64,000 nucleotides of DNA, taken from the IMG/VR virus record IMGVR_UViG_3300034072_000758, positions 62,001 to 126,000 of that record; one strand, 5' to 3'. Both the position numbers and the translations under genes were made by a program. Positions 33,105 to 41,022 of the stretch are shown here, in pieces. The stretch comes from a virus. Position 1 is the stretch's first letter. Each line of letters starts with the position of its first letter. The notes beneath the pieces were generated by a model. It worked only from the letters and a program-made list of their open reading frames with translations, did not search any database and was not told the DNA's origin.

Positions 33105-36022
33105 CCTAATCTGCGCTTGAGGTCTTCGACTTCTGCCTTAAGATCAAGCACGATGTCTTTCAACTCCTTGATCGCTTCGATAGTCAAACCGTTCATCTGG
33201 CCATAGTTGACGGCCTTTAGACCCGAAGGTGTGGTGATAACCAATTCTGGCGCTACAAGTTCAACATCTTGAGCTATTACGCCCAACTGACGTGGTTCAT
33301 TCGGAAGATCGATTCTGGTGTAAGTATAACCAGTGATCGCCGACACTTTATCCAAAGCATTTGAGATACGTTCCAGATCAGACTTGATCCGCATATCCGA
33401 CGCTTCGGTCAAAGTTCCTTTGATCCATACGTTACCGGTATCTGCTTCGATTTTAGTTACGTAGGAAGTTGAATTACCAACATAAACAGCAACGTTAGTT
33501 CTGGTATATTCATCCTGAAAACGATTAGCCATGTTTCCAGACCAACCCGGATTCAAATATAAATCCGATGCCGGTTCAATGGCAACCATGTCGGATACGC
33601 TAGTCATATCTTCGAGAAGCATGGAAACGCTATTTTGATAATAGCGAGCGTCATTGGTGGAACCGATACGCAGACATGACCATTCGTGTTGTGAAGATAA
33701 CACGGAATTTGCTTGAGCCGCTACTACGGAATAATTTGCCAAAATAGCTTGGAATGATGGAGCGTGAAGGGGCGCATAGTGGAAATTGTTGGTGTCATAG
33801 GTAATGAAACCCGCGTCACCAAAACCGTTCGCTTGGTTCGCTGGAAGCTGTTCAAAGATCAAGCTATGATTGGCGTCGATACGCATATCCGAGTTCGGAA
33901 GATTGAACGAACCACCATGAAGGTTGAAGTCACCATAGAAGTGAGCATCGCCCTGAACGCCGATATTACCCTTGGTGTCGATGTCGCCGGTCGCAGCATG
34001 GATTGTTACCACGTTTTCGATGGCATTACCTATGATGACGCGAGCATTTGCTTTAGCCGCAATTCTGGTTACCGGGTTTACTTGCTCCTGTCCGCCCCCA
34101 GAATGCCCCGGATTGAGATAGAGGCTCGCCGCTGGTTCCAAAGCCATCGAGTCGTTATTAACGCCATTTTCCGGGTCATTGGTAACGAAGATACGCAACA
34201 AACCAAATTCGATGTTTCCGAGGTTAGACGCGGCCCAAGACGTGTAGCTGTTTGCCATATGTGCTGCGTTTGCCGAAACTCTCTTACGAGCTTGAGACGG
34301 CGTGAGAGCACCGTTCGCACTCATTTCTTCGGTAATCGCATTATTAACGGCAGCATACAGAGTCGCATTCAGGAACGCATAGTCGAGATTTGTGCTTTCA
34401 AATACGATCCCGGCTCCATCATACCCACCGACTTGATTTGGAATGCCTTGGAATAGCAAGAAGTGATCAGCGTCAACAATCACGTTCGAATCTGGGAAGC
34501 GAACGATAGTGTTGGACATGTCGAAGAACCCATCCACCGTAGTTAGAATACGTGTATTAGCAAGAGAACCAAGTGTATCCAGATCGAGGAATGCTCCCTT
34601 ACCGGAAGTATTTGAAATGAACGCTATGCTGTTACCAACAGTTTGAATGCGCCAATCCCAATCCTCATTAGAAGCGTTCTTGAAATCAATAAATGGTCCT
34701 TCTACCGGATCATCGCTATAGAGATCGATACCACCAGCATTGAGGTATGTTGTTTTTCCAACACCATTGATAACCAGCCCCCCGGTCATCGTATCGCCCG
34801 CGCGCAGAATATACGCGGAACCATCCATACCAGCAAATGTTACCGACTCGAAATCACCGAGAACATCATTATAGGCATTGAACACAACGGCGTTTGGTAT
34901 AGTAGTATCCAACCAAATAGACCCGTTAGACAAGCGGATGCCATTTGATGAATCCTCAACCGGCTCGGATGGAGATATGAATGTTCTTGTATAAGTGTTA
35001 TCGATGTAATTGATGCGTAAATCTTGGCTATCAACACGTCCGGTCAACAATGAAACATTGCTCTCAGTCGCCCCAAGTCGATTATTAATCGCTATCAACG
35101 TGGCGTTCATGTAATTATCAACATTTTGGCGAGTATTTGCTTCGGCAGCAATAGCATTTGCCAGAAGCGAATAGTTCGTAACGGTCGAATTGATCTGAGC
35201 TTGAAGAATAGCATCATTCGCAATTCTTTGTGAACGCTCAGTTACCAAATCACTTGAAATGTTATTTACTGTATCGCCTAAAATGTTTACTGAGTTCTGG
35301 ACGTTCGTGATATTGATGTTCAACGCCGCATCACCGAGGACACGCGCATTAGTCTCTGCAATCAATTCGTTTGATAGGTTATTAATCGCATTCTGATAAT
35401 CAGGCCCACCGGTCGCATTAGACACCGCGTTTGACAGATCATTGATTTGAAGTTGAAGATTATTATCCCCTGAAATACGAGCTTGAACCTCAGTGTCTAA
35501 ATCAGTATCAAGTTGATTTACTGTGTTTGTAAGCGAGTTGATTTGAGTTTGAACGTTAGAGTTTACTGTGCTCAAACGAGAGTTCAGATATTCAAGATTG
35601 ACAACATCAGTATTCGCTACTGGAAGTGTAGCAACTGTAAGTTTGTTGCTTACATACAAATCCGTGAGATTAACAGAACCGTTAGCGTTATAAGATACAA
35701 CGCCTCTCCAACCAGTATTGTAATATTCAAGATTGCTGGTGGCGGAGTTGTAACGAATTAATCCAGCCCCGGTCGCAGTCGTGTTGACAGGCAGCTTGAA
35801 GCTGTTGTTTATGAACGATGTGGTAAGTTGAATCTGACCAGTAGACAGCACAGCGCTCTGGATAGACAATATAGAACTGTTACCCGTGGCAGCGACTTGT
35901 AAATTCTCAATAGCAGTCTTAATAATCGAGAAGTTGTCTCTGAATTTTTGAGACGACTGCTTGATATTAGCTACCGGATAATTCTTGTCGTAAGAGAGGC
36001 TTGAACCTGTATCAATACTCAT
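33101..36022 (-). CDS. Tail fibre with C-terminal S74 autocleavage chaperone
   Basis: 973 residues. A long N-terminal coiled-coil region (repeated 'LSN' and 'INNLSNE' heptads, residues about 120-330) leads to beta-rich modules with 'SNMRIDANHSLIF'-like repeats. The last 99 residues are an S74 intramolecular chaperone: 'SDMRIKSDLERI' with the nucleophile Ser near 875, 'GYTYTRID', 'RQLGVIAQDVELVAPELV', 'KAVNYGQMNGLTIEAIKEL', ending in a coiled coil. S74 domains fold trimeric fibres and cut themselves off. AAAGGGA site; late promoter at 36047. Confidence 0.9.
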   Translation of the reverse strand: MSIDTGSSLSYDKNYPVANIKQSSQKFRDNFSIIKTAIENLQVAATGNSSILSIQSAVLSTGQIQLTTSFINNSFKLPVNTTATGAGLIRYNSATSNLEYYNTGWRGVVSYNANGSVNLTDLYVSNKLTVATLPVANTDVVNLEYLNSRLSTVNSNVQTQINSLTNTVNQLDTDLDTEVQARISGDNNLQLQINDLSNAVSNATGGPDYQNAINNLSNELIAETNARVLGDAALNINITNVQNSVNILGDTVNNISSDLVTERSQRIANDAILQAQINSTVTNYSLLANAIAAEANTRQNVDNYMNATLIAINNRLGATESNVSLLTGRVDSQDLRINYIDNTYTRTFISPSEPVEDSSNGIRLSNGSIWLDTTIPNAVVFNAYNDVLGDFESVTFAGMDGSAYILRAGDTMTGGLVINGVGKTTYLNAGGIDLYSDDPVEGPFIDFKNASNEDWDWRIQTVGNSIAFISNTSGKGAFLDLDTLGSLANTRILTTVDGFFDMSNTIVRFPDSNVIVDADHFLLFQGIPNQVGGYDGAGIVFESTNLDYAFLNATLYAAVNNAITEEMSANGALTPSQARKRVSANAAHMANSYTSWAASNLGNIEFGLLRIFVTNDPENGVNNDSMALEPAASLYLNPGHSGGGQEQVNPVTRIAAKANARVIIGNAIENVVTIHAATGDIDTKGNIGVQGDAHFYGDFNLHGGSFNLPNSDMRIDANHSLIFEQLPANQANGFGDAGFITYDTNNFHYAPLHAPSFQAILANYSVVAAQANSVLSSQHEWSCLRIGSTNDARYYQNSVSMLLEDMTSVSDMVAIEPASDLYLNPGWSGNMANRFQDEYTRTNVAVYVGNSTSYVTKIEADTGNVWIKGTLTEASDMRIKSDLERISNALDKVSAITGYTYTRIDLPNEPRQLGVIAQDVELVAPELVITTPSGLKAVNYGQMNGLTIEAIKELKDIVLDLKAEVEDLKRRLG

Positions 36023-36041
36023 GTGTGTCCCTTTTATCGTA

Positions 36042-37985
36042 TTAATTATTTATGAATATTGTAAACCCGTTATAATACTCAATTTCGTCAAAAATGGTTT
36101 CAACTCCACCCGATTGATCATCAAATGTGGTGTCTTCATCGAACGTTGTAGCCGCCGATACTTCTTGAACTTCCAAGATGAAATTATAGGCATCAAACGA
36201 GAAGCCTCTTGATCTTGGGTTTTCATGATATGGGTCTTCCGTCGAATATGTAATATTATTGAGGACCAAATTGCCTTTATTTGGATGATAGTACCCCAGA
36301 ACGATGGCATAAGTCATCGCACCTTTGCTTCGCATCCATTGTGGAAGATTTTCGATCCCAGCTACGCCTTGAAGATATTTCAGGGACGCGGTGTCTGTTG
36401 GGAAGCCAAAATTGCGAATGGTTTCATATCGAATGTTGTTCAACGAAGTCTGATAAACACGCTGTCCATTGAAAACATTAGTAACCGCCGCTTCGCTCGG
36501 AACATCACCAATGACCGTATAACCACCGGCATCTTTATTTGGATCGATAACTTCGCGGTAAAGCACATCATAGACGTACACACCATTATGGTATACCTTT
36601 TCAACTTTATAGTCACCCAATAACAGTTTTATTGGAGCCTTATAGTTGGACGATTTTATTGTTGGGAGGAAGTTCGGACTTGGTGTCAAACCACCGACGA
36701 CATAGATATTCAAATCTTGTCTAAGGCCGAAATTACGGTCCCCCGGACGATACACATAATCAGACGGAGACAACCCAGCGATATAAGACGTAATTTTGGA
36801 AGCCGCCGACTTTAACAGAGGTACATGGAGAGACAACAGAGACGACGTGTTGTATCTTGTGATGACCGTAATTGAGAAATCTTTGTCAAGATAGCTATCT
36901 TCATTGACCAAAGCTCGAACAGTGAAGACCGTTGTTTGCGTCACACCATTGTGTGCGGCCAGTCCACGGATTTCCCCGGTGAGTTCATCTAATTCCAAAC
37001 CGGCAGGGAGAACGGAACCGTAGATCAATCTATAGCGCAGCGGTGTTCCGGTCGAGCTTGAGGCTGACAGGGAGAATGGTGATGGTTCATTTTCATTCAG
37101 GTTTCCAAGCTCACTCTGAGTATTCCAAGTGATTAGAACCAATGGAGCCAGTAGATCATCTGGTGGGCTAATTGTTATTCTAAAAATACGAACGTTATCT
37201 CCACCCACGTCATTACCGTTATAATCAAGAATGCGAAGCTTGAAATAGTAATCGCCTTTGACGTTGGTAGTTTCCACATACCCTGTCAAATTTTTACCCG
37301 ATATGACGATACCTTCTGGGAGATTGTTGAACGGAGGATCGGTATCCAAGAATGGAACAAGTTCGAGTTGAGCACTCAAACCGCTTGATTGGAAAATATC
37401 GATCTCTTTTTCATAAGGTACGCCGCGAGTAGTCTTACCCAGATCAACATACGAAAAAGAAACCGACCCATCGTTATAAATCTTTTGAGAATAATTACCC
37501 CAAGTTGGTGGCGTGACCGTTGTTGGGATAGGATTTACTTTTATTTGGAAACGACGATCTCTCGACTTCTTACCATTGCTTACGCGGACTGTAAAATCAT
37601 TCAGTAAAACGGTTGTGTTAAGATTCAACACTCGCCCACTAATTAAACCAGTGTTTGACAAACTCAAACCATTCGGGAGCACGTCATGAAGCATGGTGAA
37701 GTTCAGCGAATTGTTACTGGTCATATAGACCGCATCGTTGGCCTGAATAACGCTTTGCGCAGTTACGATACCATTGTTAACCAAGAAGGATGAGGTCTGA
37801 CCATTAATTTCTAAGCTCGCCACATTTGCGGCTTCATCAAACGGGAAGTAGGTAGAATTATCCACGCCCGTAAAAGACACGTCATCGATTGCCGTGAGTT
37901 GAATCGACACGACATCGTTTTCAGTAACGTTTGCGATTTGCCCCGCTGGGGTAATCCATTTTGGGGAGAAAAACACGGAATCCAT
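36042..37985 (-). CDS. Virion protein with Ig-like repeats, 647 aa
   Basis: ATG 37985 (MDSVFFSPKWITPAGQ) is selected because a late-type element lies five bases upstream; an earlier in-frame start has no support. At least three He_PIG-like repeats are present (ANVTENDVVSIQLTA; LPNGLSLSNTGLISG; LGNLNENEPSPFSLS). A distinct 250-residue C-terminal region carries 'VYHNGVYVYDVLYREV'. Related in style to the giant adhesin, so probably a surface or fibre component. Confidence 0.7.
   Translation of the reverse strand: MDSVFFSPKWITPAGQIANVTENDVVSIQLTAIDDVSFTGVDNSTYFPFDEAANVASLEINGQTSSFLVNNGIVTAQSVIQANDAVYMTSNNSLNFTMLHDVLPNGLSLSNTGLISGRVLNLNTTVLLNDFTVRVSNGKKSRDRRFQIKVNPIPTTVTPPTWGNYSQKIYNDGSVSFSYVDLGKTTRGVPYEKEIDIFQSSGLSAQLELVPFLDTDPPFNNLPEGIVISGKNLTGYVETTNVKGDYYFKLRILDYNGNDVGGDNVRIFRITISPPDDLLAPLVLITWNTQSELGNLNENEPSPFSLSASSSTGTPLRYRLIYGSVLPAGLELDELTGEIRGLAAHNGVTQTTVFTVRALVNEDSYLDKDFSITVITRYNTSSLLSLHVPLLKSAASKITSYIAGLSPSDYVYRPGDRNFGLRQDLNIYVVGGLTPSPNFLPTIKSSNYKAPIKLLLGDYKVEKVYHNGVYVYDVLYREVIDPNKDAGGYTVIGDVPSEAAVTNVFNGQRVYQTSLNNIRYETIRNFGFPTDTASLKYLQGVAGIENLPQWMRSKGAMTYAIVLGYYHPNKGNLVLNNITYSTEDPYHENPRSRGFSFDAYNFILEVQEVSAATTFDEDTTFDDQSGGVETIFDEIEYYNGFTIFINN
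36047..36054 (-). promoter_or_regulatory. Late promoter of the S74 fibre gene
   Basis: CATAAATA on the minus strand, inside the end of the upstream gene and 24 bases before ATG 36022, with AAAGGGA in the leader. Confidence 0.6.
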
Positions 37986-37990
37986 AGGAA

Positions 37991-37998
37991 TATTTAGG
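37991..37998 (-). promoter_or_regulatory. Late promoter variant, leaderless geometry, leftward
   Basis: CCTAAATA on the minus strand, spacer TTCCT, then ATG 37985. It is two bases from the divergent late promoter at 38001. Confidence 0.5.
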
Positions 37999-38000
37999 CA

Positions 38001-38008
38001 GATAAATA
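38001..38008 (+). promoter_or_regulatory. Late promoter giving a leaderless mRNA, rightward
   Basis: GATAAATA, spacer ACTCT, then ATG 38014. Confidence 0.65.
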
Positions 38009-38013
38009 ACTCT

Positions 38014-38700
38014 ATGAAATTCCGTGAAATCATATCAGAAGTAGACCGTGGCGGCGAAGTCGATGATGGGATGCTGTATGACTATAAAGAAAAAGAAGCA
38101 CCTAATAAGCAATTAGATTTGTTTCCAGACATTCCGTCTCTGGAACCAGATAACATGCCTAAAAATTTTCAAATAATTGGGCGCATAGGCGAATATACAA
38201 TAGTTGAAGATCATAATGAACATAAAGCCAACCCTCATTGGGAAAGACAGCATTACAATACAGTAAAAATAACTAAACAACATGCGTATGTATTATATTT
38301 TAAAACAGAGGTTGTTGGATATGTAGTCGGATATGACTGCTTTTTCCATGACAGTGCTATAGCACATAGATATGCTCATAATGGTTTTCAAATCAGCACT
38401 GTAAATATTCATGAAGATCATCGCGGAAAGAAACTAACTCTTCAACTATACCTTTGGCTCTTGAATAAAAAATATGATTATATATTACCGGATGAAACCC
38501 ATACTCACGATGGTGTGAAGCTCTGGGCTAAACTCAATAGCTCTCCGGTATTTGATTGTGTTATTTGGAATACAGAAAAATATGACTACAGTAAGAAAAA
38601 AGGTAAATTTTTCAATCAAGTATACGAAAAATATGGCTTAATTCCAGTTCTCACATTGAACGGAAAATCCCACAAATTGTTCTCGGAAGATGGGGAATAA
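38014..38700 (+). CDS. GNAT-type acetyltransferase-like protein
   Basis: 228 residues. 'VNIHEDHRGKKLTLQLYLWLL' (residues about 130-150) matches GNAT motif A, the acetyl-CoA pyrophosphate loop (R/Q-x-x-G-x-G/K). 'THDGVKLWAKL' follows, as in other phage GNAT-like proteins. The N-terminus 'MKFREIISEVDRGG' has I-S-E and resembles the T4 internal-protein leader, so it may be packaged. AT-rich, with no ribosome binding site, but correctly placed for a leaderless late transcript. Confidence 0.65.
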   Translation: MKFREIISEVDRGGEVDDGMLYDYKEKEAPNKQLDLFPDIPSLEPDNMPKNFQIIGRIGEYTIVEDHNEHKANPHWERQHYNTVKITKQHAYVLYFKTEVVGYVVGYDCFFHDSAIAHRYAHNGFQISTVNIHEDHRGKKLTLQLYLWLLNKKYDYILPDETHTHDGVKLWAKLNSSPVFDCVIWNTEKYDYSKKKGKFFNQVYEKYGLIPVLTLNGKSHKLFSEDGE

Positions 38701-38703
38701 ATA
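38696..38703 (+). promoter_or_regulatory. Late promoter giving a leaderless mRNA
   Basis: AATAAATA overlapping the stop codon of the GNAT gene, spacer ATAGC, then ATG 38709. Confidence 0.6.
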
Positions 38704-38708
38704 ATAGC

Positions 38709-39956
38709 ATGGGATACGTTGTATATTTAACTGATGGAAATCCGCTTAGTAATGATCTGGTTCTGGATGTTTCGGAAGCTGGGGATGGTAGTGTAGTAGA
38801 TAATTCTAAGGCACCATTTGCTTTGCTGCGCAGAGGTGCGCGCAATTATGCTGACGATATGTCAACGGCATTGGTTCGTATCACTGAAAATTTTAGAAAT
38901 TCAACGCCCCCGGCACATCCTCTCGAAGGACAGCTTTGGTTTAATACAGGAAGCGGGGGTGAATTAAGACTTTACCAGCCCGGTTACCAACCCGATCCTT
39001 GGCGTCAGGTCGCATTTGCTGATCAACTAGGCCAAGGTCTTCCACCAGCCGCAACGGTGACCCTGACTGGCCACGTCACCGGATCGGGTAATTTTAACAA
39101 TGGTAGCTTGACGCTTAATACCACACTTCAAACAGTTTTGGCGGGTGCTAATCCCAACCAAACATTTACCAACCCAACTATTTCGGTTGATGAGTATGGG
39201 CGTGTCCGTTCTATTGTAGCCGGTGGGGGAACGAGCGCACAAACTATCATTAATGCTTTGGGCTATACACCATTGAGAAATGATTCGGACAACATGTCTG
39301 GATCGCTGGGTGTAGCTGGGAACCTGAATGTTGGTGGAAAGGTCATGGAGGGTGGTTACGCCCTATTGCCAGCCGGTGCGATCATTATGTGGTCTGGCGC
39401 TACAAATAATATCCCCGGTGGTTGGGCGCTTTGTAATGGTCAACCCGGAACACCAAACCTAACAGATAAATTCATCATGGGGGCTGGAAGTGTACCGACA
39501 CATACTGTGGGCGGAAATAGCTTCCTATCAACTACGGGCTTCGGTGGAACTATAACCGTTTCTGCTGCTGGTGCTCACAGCCACAACATTTCGATGGGTT
39601 CGGCTGGTGGACATAGCCACGGTGGTAGCACGGGTTATCATTCGCTCTCGATAAACGAAATTCCTCCACACCAACATGCCACCGCGTTTGGTGAAAGTCC
39701 GGGTCGCGGTTATGCTGGTCGATATGGTAACACTGGAACAACTAATAATGCGGGATCGAATGGGGGTATTGACTACGACAACTACGATTTTCTCACCAGT
39801 TCCGTTGGTCTTGGATATGGTCACGCACATTCAATCAACTTAGACGGTGATCACACACACTCATTATCATTGAGTGACGCGGGTTCGCATTCTCACGATT
39901 TCTCTTTTGACAATCGCCCAGCCTTTTACGCTCTCGCCTTTATCATAAAGCTATAA
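38709..39956 (+). CDS. Phage tail-collar fibre, gp12-like
   Basis: 415 residues. The N-terminal 100 residues include 'HPLEGQLWFNTGSGGELRLYQPG', a module common in T4-like fibres. A tail-collar domain begins near 225: 'PAGAIIMWSGATNNIPGGWALCNG', then 'TPNLTDKFIMGAG'. The C-terminal third is rich in H-x-H pairs (HSHN, HSHGG, HTHS), as in T4 gp12 where such histidines bind a metal in the trimer. Probably a short tail fibre or fibre tip that fixes the baseplate to the cell. Confidence 0.85.
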   Translation: MGYVVYLTDGNPLSNDLVLDVSEAGDGSVVDNSKAPFALLRRGARNYADDMSTALVRITENFRNSTPPAHPLEGQLWFNTGSGGELRLYQPGYQPDPWRQVAFADQLGQGLPPAATVTLTGHVTGSGNFNNGSLTLNTTLQTVLAGANPNQTFTNPTISVDEYGRVRSIVAGGGTSAQTIINALGYTPLRNDSDNMSGSLGVAGNLNVGGKVMEGGYALLPAGAIIMWSGATNNIPGGWALCNGQPGTPNLTDKFIMGAGSVPTHTVGGNSFLSTTGFGGTITVSAAGAHSHNISMGSAGGHSHGGSTGYHSLSINEIPPHQHATAFGESPGRGYAGRYGNTGTTNNAGSNGGIDYDNYDFLTSSVGLGYGHAHSINLDGDHTHSLSLSDAGSHSHDFSFDNRPAFYALAFIIKL

Positions 39957-40017
39957 GTTTCAAATTGACAACGCATACATAAACAAGGTAAAACAATAAA
40001 ATAAGAAGAGAATCGGT

Positions 40018-40404
40018 ATGCGTGAAGCTGTTTGTGCGTTAATTTACTGTAATACAACTGGTCGTTTACTTTCAGTAAAAAGAAAAGATAGCGGTAAATT
40101 CTCCTTCCCCGGTGGAAAAATCGATCCCGGTGAGGGTTATAAAGAAGCACTATCCCGCGAAGTTTTAGAAGAAACTGGTCGGGTTATTGTGGTAGAGAAC
40201 AATATTGGTCAATATACTGGTATTGATGATAGTGGTTATTCTGTAACCGCATTCCTATTCATTGTTAATGCCGAAAACGAACCCACTCACCCGTTTGAAG
40301 AAAACTTGTATCCGGCATGGATTTCGATGGAAGAATTTAAAAAAGGCATGGCTTTCATCGACTACAATTCCGAAGTATTTAAACTTCTGGAAGGTAGCTT
40401 GTGA
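40018..40404 (+). CDS. NUDIX hydrolase
   Basis: 128 residues. The complete Nudix box GGKIDPGEGYKEALSREVLE followed by ETG fits G-x5-E-x7-R-E-U-x-E-E-x-G (about residues 39-61). It would hydrolyse a nucleoside diphosphate linked to another moiety, with Mg2+ held by the box glutamates. The substrate cannot be inferred. Co-transcribed with the small membrane protein whose start overlaps its stop. Confidence 0.85.
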   Translation: MREAVCALIYCNTTGRLLSVKRKDSGKFSFPGGKIDPGEGYKEALSREVLEETGRVIVVENNIGQYTGIDDSGYSVTAFLFIVNAENEPTHPFEENLYPAWISMEEFKKGMAFIDYNSEVFKLLEGSL

Positions 40405-40610
40405 TGAATGATTTTTTGCGATCTTTTTTATTTTTAGGCTTCATCGGCCCGTTGTTGATTTATGGGCTAATCAAAGATTTAACCAAATGGCAATTTTTAA
40501 TTGATAACCAATTGAATGTTCTTCGTTGGTGGTTCTTTGTGTGGATCACCGCACTTATTAGTGCTATTGTATACAAATGGATTAAATCGCTGGGTGGTAA
40601 GAAAGACTAA
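40404..40610 (+). CDS. Small two-helix membrane protein, 68 aa
   Basis: ATG 40404 overlaps the NUDIX stop (TGATG) and has GGAAGG upstream. Two transmembrane segments, near residues 4-24 (FLRSFLFLGFIGPLLIYGLI) and 42-60 (WWFFVWITALISAIVY), are joined by a short polar loop with a lysine-rich tail. Topology suits a holin or an inner-membrane accessory, without proof. Confidence 0.6.
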   Translation: MNDFLRSFLFLGFIGPLLIYGLIKDLTKWQFLIDNQLNVLRWWFFVWITALISAIVYKWIKSLGGKKD

Positions 40611-40635
40611 TCCAATAAAGTGTGTTTTAATACAG

Positions 40636-40643
40636 TATAAATA
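40636..40643 (+). promoter_or_regulatory. Consensus late promoter giving a leaderless mRNA
   Basis: Perfect TATAAATA, spacer TATGT, then ATG 40649 of the baseplate operon. Confidence 0.7.
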
Positions 40644-40648
40644 TATGT

Positions 40649-41014
40649 ATGAGCGCCACCTTTATTGGTATGAACAGTTCAAACTACTTGTCTAAGAACT
40701 GGACAGCCTACGACATTGAATTAATCAAGATTGATTTACTCAACCACTTCAATACAAGAGTGGGTGAAAGAGTAATGCGCCCTGATTATGGAAACAAAAT
40801 CTGGGATTATTTGATGGAACCAAATATTGAAGGTAATCGTAAGCTCATATATAATGAAGCGTTGAGAATTTGCGAATCTGATAGTCGAGTAGAAGTACAA
40901 GATATACAACTATTCTATCAAGGTAATGGCATTCGTATTACTTGCCAGTTGCTATACAAACCATTCAATGTAGTAGATAGCTTTTATATCGATTTCACAA
41001 ATAGACAGATTTAA
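40649..41014 (+). CDS. Baseplate wedge protein, gp25-like
   Basis: 121 residues, GPW/gp25 family: 'IKIDLLNHFNTRVGERVMRPDYGNKI' is the family core (structural, lysozyme-like fold), followed by 'WDYLMEP'. In T4, gp25 joins the sheath to the baseplate wedge next to gp53 and gp6. The gene directly precedes the gp6-like gene, as in T4. Start ATG 40649 lies five bases after a consensus late promoter. Confidence 0.85.
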   Translation: MSATFIGMNSSNYLSKNWTAYDIELIKIDLLNHFNTRVGERVMRPDYGNKIWDYLMEPNIEGNRKLIYNEALRICESDSRVEVQDIQLFYQGNGIRITCQLLYKPFNVVDSFYIDFTNRQI

Positions 41015-41022
41015 GGATAGAC

